A model generated the notes under the pieces. The model saw only the letters and a program-made list of their open reading frames with translations. It was not told the origin of the DNA and ran no database searches. Both the position numbers and the translations under genes were made by a program. A stretch of 64,000 nucleotides of DNA from Oasisia sp. SBJ-2009 (Eukaryota > Annelida > Polychaeta > Sabellida > Siboglinidae): the NCBI GenBank assembly GCA_964017155.1, contig OZ024857.1, positions 41,942,716 to 42,006,715 on the forward strand, written 5' to 3'. Shown piece by piece: positions 14,246-26,300 of the stretch (positions are counted from its first letter, which is position 1; each line of letters starts with the position of its first letter).

Positions 14246-14374
14246 ATTGGTTAACAAACAAATCTTAGTGAATGTTGTCACCAATTACACAATTACAACT
14301 GTTTCCATCAAATGTAATTAAAAATTATATTTATACTGATTAATATTGCTAAATTCATACCCTATTTCTTACAG

Positions 14375-14768
14375 CGGTTCCTCAGTTGCTGTTTGCAAAC
14401 CGACAAGACATCCGACTGGTGGACGCAGGTCATCCCAACGGCAACGCAACAGTCATTGTGAACGGACTTGAAGACGCTGCCAGTCTCGACTTTATCTACG
14501 ACGAAAACCTCCTGTTCTGGACCGATGTCACCCTTGAGGTGATAAAACAAACATGGCTGAATGCTTCCCATATGAGTCGGGACATCGTTACGACGGGACT
14601 TGTCTCGCCCGATGGACTTGCCTGTGATTGGCTCAGCAGAAAACTGTATTGGACAGACTCGGAAACGAATCGCATCGAAGTGAGCAACTTAGACGGCTCA
14701 CACCGGAAAGTGCTCTTCTGGGATGGTCTCGATCAGCCTCGAGCGATCGCGCTCGATCCACTCAATGG
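14375..14768 (+). CDS. LRP5/6: LRP5/6 exon 2: propeller 1, first half
   Basis: Acceptor TTTCTTACAG, donor GG|GTGAGT. It enters with two bases of a split codon and leaves in phase 2. Translation begins [18 protein letters not shown], the hallmark start of the mature LRP5/6 ectodomain, and includes [20 protein letters not shown] and [14 protein letters not shown]. It ends LDPLNG, exactly where the first propeller exon ends in other LRP5/6 genes. Confidence 0.97.
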
Positions 14769-17700
14769 GTGAGTTCTGATTCCTACCAGTCGACCCATTG
14801 ACCTAACTAGCACCATTGCATTTTGCAGTATTTTATGTAGTTAGGTAACAAATGGTAACATTTACTTGGTTTTTGACTTTTAATCAAGTCTTTATGCATC
14901 CCTTCCATGCTGTTCTTGTAAGTATGTGGCTTATTTTACCAGTAGAGCTGTACTTAGATGTTTAATTAATTAAATGGGTAATGTATTTTGGTAAGAAACT
15001 ATCCTGTTATTTACCAATAATAATGTTCATATAAATCATGCTTAGATTTTTGCTAAGTGTGATGATAGCTGAAACTTACTATCAGTTTATCTACATTATA
15101 CATTGTCAGGCTATTAAAAAACATTATTTTACACCAATTTGCTCTACATGCCACGAGTCCCTAAATCACTAGCTTTTGAGGAATTGATGTCAGATCAAAA
15201 ATTAAATAGTTAATATTTGTACTGTGTCAGCACTCAGCAGGACAAAAGACTGTGTTACCAGCAGTATTTATAAATTTATTTATAACAACTATCCTGCATT
15301 CAGCATTAAGAATCTAATAAAACAATATATAAAAAACAACTTGGAATATTACAAGACAAATTGTCATACTGAATAAAAATGCCACCAAAGTTACATAGGA
15401 TTGTGTTTCGGCGAATCGGCGAAAACAACCAAATGGCCTGTGAGGAAATGACACAAATGAATGACAGCATGTAAAGTGAGTCTGCCATGGGGGTGGTTTA
15501 GAATTAGAGGGGGTGGTTTGTGGACACAGTCTCTGTGGAGCCTGTCTCCCAGGTGTGCATTCACCACAGCCCTCACCTCCGCTGGGGGAGGGGGAGGGGC
15601 AGGGGGAGGGGGAGGGGAGGGGGAGGGGACGGGGCACCTGCTGCTGCCGAGCCTGGAGGCGAGATGCTGATGACTCTAGCAGTGTCGGTCCTTGTTAACA
15701 TTGCAGCACTAGCATGCCAATTACGTTTACTCTCCCGGCAGTTTCTCGCTGGTTGATTACCTAACTGTTACTGTTTGCACACCTGAAACTTTTTCCTTTA
15801 AAACACGACCACGGTCACCAAACAAGAGGGGTTAATTATATGTGAGCATAGCTTTATGCAGAGACCCGTTCACCCGTCATTTGAATTGTGTAAAAACCAT
15901 TGTGGACAGGTAGAAATATGGGTGGATGGGTAAAAAAGAAGGAGAAAAAGGTCTTCCAAAAAAACATATATATTTTTAGTTATGCCTTGAAAATGAGTAT
16001 AAATGGTGAAACGTGTGTTTGTAGTCCATTTCAGGTCATCAGACACATTTGAAAGTTTGTAAACTAGCTTAACAGTTAACATCCATGTGTCCACCAAAAC
16101 ATGTGTGACTGGCAATAATTTTATCCTGCGTAAAGCCCTCTGTGTGAGTGAATTTATTGCGTAGAGTGTTTACAAAAATGGTTTCATGGTTTGGGTGTGA
16201 CAACAACATGTTTGTTTATTCTGGAAGTTTATTCTAATTGGCATGACAACAAGTTGTCAACGTTTGGTTTAAATCCACTACTGTTTTTCGCTAGACCATT
16301 TCCTAAGAAGCCAGTGCAGGTGCTTTGGGGCTCAATAAAACGTCAGGCGTTGTGCTTAATAAGACGTAAGTTGCAATTAATGTTGGATTGGTTCAGCACT
16401 GACACAACTCATACTTTGCAGCTGCCCGGCCCTGCACAGTGTCATGCAGGTTCAGCCTTTGGAATTGTTTTAGTCAAATTACAAACGACTTTGAAGCCCT
16501 GGCCCCCACTGGTGCTGGTCGTGATTTATGGGTCTACAACACCCTGCTATGTCAACGTGTGCCAGGGTATTGAGAGAGTGCACTTTTAATAGCGCAAAGT
16601 TGCCTGATTCCTGTCAGGGAATTCAGTGCCACTGAAGTTTTAATGCGCGTTTTATGGCGGTAATGATGGCGAACACACAAGCCACTATCATGTGCTCCTT
16701 TGGCTTGACACGACCCATAAACGCATCGTACATAGGCCTGTGTCCTCACACACACTGGCTTCAACAAGGCACATGTTTCAGTAAACAACAGTGTGTTTTT
16801 AATGTTTCCTTTTTATTGTTTCCCGTTTGCTCTTAATTGTTTCGGCTTTCCGTTTTACTGCAGGCGTTTTATGAGCGAAAATATGTAATTTTTTACGACC
16901 AAGCCCGCGGTCGTTTCCCATTACGAGACAGGCAATCTCACAGTTTGGTGGGAATAAAATCGGTGTCTTTTGTGGCGAGAAACCTGATATGGAGTAGTTA
17001 AAAGGGGGAAGACATGCGATACATGAAACAAAACCCAGCAGTTGACAGAAAAATGTGGCAGGAGAACAAATAAAACATCGGCTAGTGTCAGTTAATGACT
17101 GCTCGATTTTTGAGGACCTGTGCCGCGCATACCACGACGGCCGTGGTCACCACCGCACGGGTCTTGACAGACAGTTGTCATTCCGCCCAAAGCGGCAGGT
17201 GCCAGTTTTTGGAGACGGCCGCTATTAAATCCTTGTTAGCATACCTGGCAGTGCCGCGGCGTGGTGACCTGTCCCGCTGAAATGACACACGTAGATCGTG
17301 TTGATATTTCTCGCCAGCGAGCGCCGTACACTAACTTGCTCCTGTGCCAGTTATCTTTGCAGCCCGCGGCTGTGGTGCGGCATTGTGTTGGTGAATGGGG
17401 CCTGTGCATTGTTCGGGCATGCCGGATCCAGCTGGCTGACCTACATGACCTCTCAGGCCCCCCTTCTCTCTAGCTTCACCTGCGAGACTGCCAGCCGCCC
17501 GATTCCCTGTCGCCTGTCTGCCATTTACATTTCATGAAGAACCATGTCAAAAAAAACATCGGAATATCCTGTAGTGATTGATAGGATGTCATTAAAACAG
17601 GTTTTTAAATGTATAAAAATCCTCTTAAGCCCATTGGCTGTATGGACCAAATGCCGGATCCCATTTGCATTTCCCAGCAAACTATGCCAGACATATTTCA

Positions 17701-20285
17701 TCAGAATGTCCTGACGGTGATTTATAAAACGTCGTAAAAGTTTTTAGACACACGTTGTAGTCACCTCAAGGACATTGACTGCTTTGTCAGTGATTGTCTG
17801 CCATTTATATTTCATGAGGAAGTATGTAAAAACATCCCATTGCAATGTTCGGATAGTGATTTATGGAAATATTTAAAACACCTGCAAGTGTCTGTTCTGA
17901 TCACCATCTGCAATTTCCATGTCAAAATATTTGTGTTTGAATGTTATCGATGATTTTTGTTTTTAAAAATAAGCTAACATCCACAAAGGCTCCTGCAAAT
18001 GATCATGGACTTTTCAGGGTGAATTTCAAACGATCTGTGATGAATCCAATTTTGTCTGTCACTCGCCATTTCATGAGGACCTATTTTTAAAATAGCCATC
18101 TCCGTGTTATGGTAGTTAAATATTTCTAAAACTTTAAATAATTTGGTTCTCATTAGCTGTATCAACAAAGAAGTAGTGGCAGATTGTTCTGTATCTGGTC
18201 AGGGTCTATCCAAATGGTGAAGGTGATTCCAGACTTATAAACTGTCATTAGCAACATTTTGCCAGCCATTTCATAAGGAACTGTGTTAAAAGAAATCTGT
18301 TGAATTTTCTTAAAGCAATTCATGGAAGTTGTAATGATAATCGTCATAAACACGCCCCAGCGAAATGTTGTTGAGTATGCTTGTTTCTTACACACCCAGG
18401 ATGATTGAAACCTTACAAACCATGTTTAAAATCTGCTATTTGAAATTCATGAGAAAGCATGTTACAAAAGTTCAGAATGTTCTGTTGTTGATTAATTGGT
18501 TGTTGATAAATTTGTATTTTTGAGGAGCTACATCAAAAGATGTTCCACCAGAATGTACTCATAAAAAGAATAACAAAAGCACATAAAAAGATTCTTAATT
18601 AATGTAGCAGCATGCAGCATGCGGAATGATTGTGACTGACTCGGTTTTCTCACGTAGTCAGGTTGAATTAAAACTTATAAAACATGATCAACCACATTTG
18701 AGTGTGAATCATGTTGGTGATTGTTCCTAATTTGTTGTGTAGCTGTGTTGGCGCCAACATAGGTTTTCATGAAGTATGAAAAAGCGGTTTTGCCAAAGGG
18801 GTCATTAACCAACTTGTTTTTGAGAATGCTACCCACAGTTTGAATGGTAATGATGCACACATCACTGACGATGCAGTTCGGTTACTTTTTGCTTATTTGT
18901 TTTAGATAAACTGGATCCTCTACACAGTTGTTTTTACTGCATAGTTAAGCTTGTAATTGGTCTGTGTCTATCTTATCAGAACTATTTCCTGAGGAGTTTT
19001 TGCTTCAGGGCATATTTGGTCTATGCTGGTAAAATGCAGATTGGTTCAGTGCGAGAGTAACTTTGAAATTTCCCTCAACGTCTTTGGTATCAGAGCTGAT
19101 GTGGAGGCATCTGATTGGTCATAGCACTCTGATAGATGGCTATTACCGCGTGGATTTGAAAAACAACTTCCCTCCAAGCGATAGACTGACTGACTACCTT
19201 ACCCCATTATGATTGCGGGTATTCGGTTTCACAGGTCAGGGTTCATGTTTTGTGCGTAAACACACCCGCAAAATTGGTGTAATTTTCGTGCCAGTTTGCC
19301 TTTTTCCAACGGACCAGCGTCCAAAGATAATGACCACATTTTGACGTGATCAATTAGCTGTGTACTTCAAGTTACCCCTGTCGTTATCTGAGTGCAAACG
19401 GAACGACATCTCTATCAGGAGGGTTACCGGCCTGGCGAGGACGTCTTTGCGATGGCAATCTCTGCTCGGTTCAGTTGCCCCTGCACTGTGATGTTGCGAT
19501 AACAAGACGCAGGGCCGCGCAGACATAATGGCAGCTCCATAGGACACATGATTAGGTGTTCAGACTCTGACAAGGTCAGGCCCCGGCCACTTAACCATCG
19601 CATGACTTCATAAAGCAATCTGACAAGTCGGTGGTTAGCACTCGCGAGGGCACCGCATTAAATGACAGGTCGGCGCGCATGACAGCCCGTGCATAACGCG
19701 GCGCCGAGGCCCGGCAAAAAGCGGGCCAGGCTAAAAATGCGACTCATTCCTTCAGTGTGCAGATGCTGTGATTGGGGGAACAATCCGGCGTTGTGTGCGT
19801 GCGCGCCAATCTAAATATCTGGTGGTGCTGTCGCTAAGTGTCACAATCGGCACGCAGGTATTAAGTGGCACCGCCTGACAGTTATAATGTCTATATTATG
19901 TGACGCGTTTTTGTCAAATGGCAGGTGAGAGTAGGAGGGGCCAGACCGCGATCGTACCAGTCAGGGGCCAGACCTGTGTTGTCCTGACATTTATGTGGCA
20001 CCAAGCCAACTGCCTTCATTCATTTGTGTTCATTTTATTCACCATGTTATGGTGAGCAGGGTGGTCTTAAAATACCCCGTTCTGTGGGTCCATTTAAACA
20101 GCGGTTTCCCTCTGGATTATTTCGCAAAGTTTAAAGTTGTTTAACTTACCCTGAGAGTTTAAGCGTACAAGTTACATTTTGACTGTAACTTTTTTATCAC
20201 AAAACTCTAAAAATGTCTAGCTGTTTTTAAATATAAAGTTTTGGATAAATTTGCAGATATGTGGGTTGTCATTTGATGAATATTG

Positions 20286-20363
<78 letters not shown>

Positions 20364-23300
20364 TCTCACAGTTAGGTTTCAAGTTATATTTAAACAAACA
20401 TAGTTTTGGGATACAAATTTTCTCCATATAGAAATGTTAATAAATTGTACACTTCAAGCCATCTTGTTTATCAAACTGTTTATTAAAAAGTACAGTTGGG
20501 TAATTATATAGTTTACCACTTACTACACATTCATGGTTGCATTTAAAACATCACTTCAGTTGTGTACTAAAAAGGCTTCTATTTATATAACACTATATTC
20601 TGTTTATAAAGTATGATAAATAGGAAAATTGTTTACTGAGAAACTTTAACCATGACGTTTAGTTTAATTGATCATGATGATAATGGGCACAGTTCAGTCT
20701 TTGTATTGAAAAAAACTTTTCTCTAAAAGCCAGATAACATGCTATGGCCTAACACAATGTGACATTATTAATTTTGTGTAATCATTGTCAGTTATACAAG
20801 ATTGGCAAACAAACATCATTAACCGCTGTCAGTTATGAAACGCAATGAAATAAACACATCTAAGACCACTGAAATCGAATGGCTAGAAGCACTATGGGTT
20901 TGAGGGAAATCGAGTTACCCGTATCAGATGCGTAGCCACATGCATGCCGGCCATATCGCGCGCATTGCATGCTCGGTGCACATTTATAACGAGGACACGC
21001 GTAAGACAAAGGTTACATCCCTAGTGGCAATTACCGAATTACTAGTAATCACTGTGGCGGTGTAATTGTCTCATTACCATCGATTCTGCGACTGCGAGTT
21101 CTTTGTAGAGACAATCTAGTTAGTGTCCGGGGGCTCCTGTTGCGAGCCCGAGGGTCTGGCACTCGGCATGGGGAAGTCTTTAATGTGTTCGCGGTCCTGT
21201 CCCTAACCAGCGCGGTCTGTCACTGGCGGTAATGGCCAAGACGGCCGCGACCTTCTCAGGCTCTGGTGCACCAGTCTGATATGTGAGAGGCTCTTATTAA
21301 ATGGATGGATTCGAGTAGGAGTTAATATTGTAAATGTGTTCTGGGAGTAACAGGATTCGGTTGTAATGATTACGTGTGAATACCGCTGTCGTCATCAGTT
21401 GGTGGTTGCGTTTGTGCAGGTGTTAATTCGCAGACGTTTGCTTCGTGTGATACTGTTCAAACGGTTTTTCCAGGCTTTACTCAAGTAACCCAACAGATTT
21501 ATATTTATTTCAGTCCTTATTCTCAAGTATTTGCTAATCTGCAGACAATTGTAGCCTGTGTCCTGTAAACATTGATTTTGTTACAACCTTCCAGGTCTTA
21601 CTCAAGTAACTCAACAGATTTATATTTATTTCAGTCCTTATTCTCAAGTATTTGCTACTCAGCAGACAGTTGTTTCAGTCCATTTCCTGTAGACAGTGAT
21701 TTTGTTACTGCCCAAACACTGGAGGCAAACATTTGTAACAGGTTATAATTTCCAAACCTAAACTGTTACTCTTAGAGTACTCACTGTATACGGTGACCCT
21801 GTATACCCATTTGTAATGGTTACATGCCTTATTCTGTAAACATGTGTTACGTGATTTGTTATGTAAATATTAAAGTTTCACAGACCATACTCTGTAAACA
21901 TGTGTTATTCAGTCATGCACAACAAACATGTATAATCACTTAGGGCCATGTCGTGGAGTTTCCATTGAAGTGGCAGAAATCCATGAACCAGTCAGTGCAA
22001 AAGAGGGTCACAGTGTGTCACTAATTACCCCCACCCCAGTCCTGCCTTGTCCTATGGCCAGCTGTCACAGTTAGGGGGTGACCATCCCCTATGAACCCAC
22101 AAATGATCACTCTGGTTTTACAGAAGTGAAACAATCGCCTAAGGAATGTAAGAAAGAAAAAACGGAACTCTGAGTACATTTAGTAATGCTGTGTTTTGTT
22201 GGTGGGTGTGGCTCCACTGGGAGCAGAAAGCTTATCTACTGATTGTGAGTTTGTGTGTGTGTAAAAACATAATCTACAAACGGCCTACAAGGGTGGGCAT
22301 CACATAGTTTTTCATTAGGCATGATAACCCAATTTTTTCAGTCCAGATGCTACCTGAGGTATCTGCTCTGTGGTCTCTGGGTGGTAATCGAGTTAATCAC
22401 AGCAGTTGCTGTAGGTATGGAATCTGACACTCAAGCAGTATGTTTGTTGTGCAATTTTGAAAAATATACTTGTACTACTTGAACCTACAATCATAATACC
22501 GCAAAATAATCAAGCAGTTCTTTCTCAACTAATATGTAAAACACAAGCTCAGCGTACATAAAATCAATGGTTTTTACTCAACATCAGTTTGCACTTGTTT
22601 GGAGTCATGACTGATCAGTGCATGCAAAGAGGCACACTTTGATTAATTATAGACTCGCAAAAATTACAAAAAGACACTCTTGATTAATTAAATTCACAAA
22701 AATTATTTCTGTCTTAAGTGACCACTGCTTTGTGATGACCAACCCTGTGTGTTACCTGTGTTGACCCCTGCCCTCTGTGCTGACCCCTGCCCTCTGTGCT
22801 GACCCCCGCCCTGTGTTACAGCTACATGTACTGGACGGACTGGGGTGAGATTCCCAAGATCGAGCGTGCGTGGATGGACGGGGCTCCCGAGAGTCGCTCT
22901 ATCATCATCGGGGACAACATCCACTGGCCCAACGGCCTCACCCTCGACTACGACGAGTCTCGCATCTACTGGGCCGACGCCAAGTTCAGCTTCATCCACA
23001 GCTGCGAGTTCGACGGGTCCGACAGACGCGAGGTCGTCGTCGGCACGCTGCCCCACCCCTTTGCGCTGACGCTCTTCGACAACTTCCTGTACTGGACCGA
23101 CTGGCAGACCCAGGCCATCCACTCGTGCAACAAGAACACTGGAGGTGACCGCAGGGTCATCCACGAGGACATCTATTCACCCCTCGATGTACAGGTCTTT
23201 CACCCCAACCGACAACCTAAAGGTAGGGGTTTTTAATTTATTTTCCCACCACAATTCGGCAGTGTCGAAGATTTTTGTGTGTCCCTTGTTACGATTTTGC

Positions 23301-26300
23301 GTGAGATATTTTTGGTTGTTTCACCGTGTGAAATCTGATTGCTCTGGAGTTTAGTGCTGTAGAAATTTATTAATACGGCCTGCAGGAATGACTTGTACTA
23401 ATAACTCTGTCAGTTCCCTGAATAACTGATGTGATTCCCTGTCGAGGAGATGAATTATTTTTGCTGGTTACAGGCAAAATATGGGTTCACTGCTGTACTT
23501 GTTTTGATTTGCTAAACTAGTAAAATCAACAATTGTGGTAATGTTGTTGGTGATGACAGACAGAGGGCACTTGCTGCCATGACATGGGTGTCATGACATG
23601 GGTGTCATGGCATTGCTAAAACACATCTGCTCCATGTGTTGTTGCTCTCTTAGCTGACCTTGATACTCATCTTTAAACTTCTTTTTCGTTCTCCCGCCAT
23701 GCCCCCATTCCACGAGGTGATCTGATTTAAATTTTTTATACCCCTTCTCTAAAATCACCGTAGTCACACAAATCCCCACACAGGCGTCACAGCTGATTCA
23801 AGGTGCAGTCTGTAACATTTCAAATCCGCAAATTGGACAACAGTTGCGGAGGGAGGCAGCGCGTATCTGCACCGCAGTGATTAATGCACCTTGTTATATG
23901 CGCCGAGCCATGAGAGGACTGCCTATACATAACGTAAATGTCGTTGCGTGCCGATGTATGCGCTTGCAAAAAAGTGCACGGAAGAGTAACAACCCTCGCT
24001 CCTGTTCGCTGACATTTTCCCCTCGACTTTAGAGGTCCCTTCCATCTAATCTACACTACAAAGGCGCGTGTATTCTGAATGCGCCGCCGTGTGTTCTGAA
24101 TGCGCGGTCGGCACACTTCAAAGCCGCCGGTGGACAATGTATATCTTTTAAATCTTTGTTCCATTCACCACAGGCAGTTATTCTGTCAGGGGTGTAGTGT
24201 AGGTAGGTTGAGGTAGGCTGGCAGCGTCAACTATTCGGGGATGTGTTTGTGCCGAATGAAATACGATAAGCGGCCCGGGGCTGAAGATATTTGAACCGGG
24301 ACTCGGTGGCATTAGCAGTGGCCATGAGTCTGACGCCTGCGGGAATCGAACCCGAGCGATGTCTGCCAGGCCCATTTCACTGCAGCCAGTCCGTCACCCA
24401 GGCTACCGACCACCACCACTACGCTGGTTTATGTCTTTCCAGTGCGTACCGCATGTGTTGGTTTACATTTAATGGAAGGCAGACATGTGTTGCTACAACG
24501 TACGGCCCAATCAGCCGTTATTAGCATCCGCGTAGTAGCGTGGAAACACATTTTTGCCGCTGTGAAAAAAACGTTAATGTGTTGTCGTTACACTGGGTGT
24601 CTGGAGTCGTGACGGGTCAGAATTCATATTAAGATGACATGTACCAGGTTGATTTTCTCGGCTTTCCCTTCTGTCGTTTAGACTCCGGGCTCTGTGAGGC
24701 CACACAGTGGTTATCTCATTTCCTTGTGTAGGGTCGTATTGTCTCCCTGAGCGCATGCAACAGGTACAAGGAAGGACCAACAGTGTTCTATATTCTCCTG
24801 AAATTCTTAAAGACAGGCACAGTTGTGGCAGTTGGGACCTGCAAACATCCACCAGATCGACTGCATGGTTGTCAGAGATTGCATATTGTTGCATGATATG
24901 TGTATCTTTCTTATAGATTTTATGTAAAGTCCTATGGTTTCTGCACTGAATTTGTCCCGTCTTGGTTGTACAATTGTAATAAACGGTTAAATTCATTGAA
25001 ATAAACTTTTGTTTTTTGTTTTTGACGGTATAGTCTTTAAAATAACAAGTATAAATGAAAATCGGTGCTGTAAATAAATTTGTTTTTGTAATTGACATCC
25101 GTGTCAAGTTTGGATTGTTGTCAGATTGTTTCTCTTGCATAGTTGGTGAAGCATTAACGAGTGCAACTGATTTACAAGTTTCTTTTTCAACAGAACCGGA
25201 GGTAATTAGGTTTCATCTAGTACTGCAGTAGTACGGTAGTCCATGTCAAGTCTACGTTGTTTCTCTTGCTGCTCATTCATGCTCTTGTTTAGCAACACCT
25301 GTGTTTACCCGTCGACTGTTCTTTCCTGGTCAGAATCTTCCAGGTCTACTCACATTGCCAGGAAAATTAATTGACCTGCACTGATTGAAGTGATGTAGTT
25401 ATTAAGCTATTTATGATCATATCACCGTGTCAGATTAATCCTTTATTACACTGTGTAGTTTGTGAGGTAGTAACTAGCGTGACTGATTTACTGGTTTTCT
25501 TTCACGCCACCTCACAGAGAACCCAAACCGGACGGGAGGTAATTAGACTGACCTCGTTGTCAACTAGTACTGCTGTAGACTTATCACGTCTTACGTTCTT
25601 TCTGTGCCTGCACGTTCTCGCTATTTGTTTATCTACATCTGTGTTTATCTGTTGGACGTGTTCGTTCGTCGTCGGAATCTTTCAGGTGCTTACATTGCCG
25701 GGAAGATTAATTGCCGTGCACCAGATTGGCGTAGTTATTAAGTTATTTGTGATCATGCCTCCGTGACCCGACCACAACTGCCCCTGTGTTGTTCTTCCTC
25801 GACGTAGATTTATTTTTGGCCTATAAGTATTATTTACCGTGTATTATCTAGTGGCTTACTTATTAGTGGTCGGTGCCCAGCATGCAACAAAAGCCTCACT
25901 GGCACAACGTCGTGTAATGACAGCATAAAGGGTGGCTAGCGATTGACGGTGGCGTACACTTAATGAATGCACAAATTACCCAGCCACAGGCACGTTTATT
26001 GTTTGTATCACGGCACTGCATTTTTATGTACGACTTCAAAGGTTTTTCATTACACTCACAATACAAGTGCTTATTCAGACTTGACCATTGATGAATAATG
26101 CATTCTCTGTCTAACTGTGCCGCGTTTGTAATTGTACGTTGTGTGTCTGCGTGCATGCGACCGTGTGTGCATACATGTGTAAATTAAAGACAAATGAGAT
26201 GGTGATAATGTTGATTTATACAAGAGCTGGTGCCGTATGGTATATACATGTGTTGTAAATTTGTTATTAATGGTAAATATATATTAAAATATACAGTAAA

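Larger units (their letters stand above)
1..14374. other. Gene-poor region upstream of LRP exon 2 (intron 1 or intergenic)
   Basis: I see no supportable coding exon on either strand. Open frames here are short, lack family motifs and lack good splice sites. The LRP5/6 exon at 14375 begins in the middle of a codon, so a signal-peptide exon must lie upstream. It is either unrecognised here or beyond the window. The region contains two copies of an hAT-type MITE, simple repeats and a tandem duplication, listed separately. Base composition is AT-rich, with GC-richer patches near 3990-4260, 7400-7530 and 13240-13600 that could be regulatory but have no motif I can name. Confidence 0.6.
14769..22821 (+). 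other. LRP5/6: LRP5/6 intron 2 (8 kb)
   Basis: No coding exon is visible. It contains a G-rich quadruplex-like run, an hAT MITE, a long (GT)n tract, a 121-bp tandem duplication and a three-unit repeat against the exon 3 acceptor, all listed separately. GC-rich patches at 17100-17520 and 19380-19760 stand out from the AT-rich intron but show no motif I can assign. Confidence 0.8.

Noticed and set aside
22703..23164. 153-codon antisense frame over LRP exon 3
   Set aside because: It is the complement of a GC-rich coding exon whose codon bias removes antisense stops.
24286..24412. Functional tRNA gene on the minus strand
   Set aside because: A- and B-box words are present, but no clean cloverleaf could be drawn by eye and a second B-box-like word follows; a SINE head is more likely.
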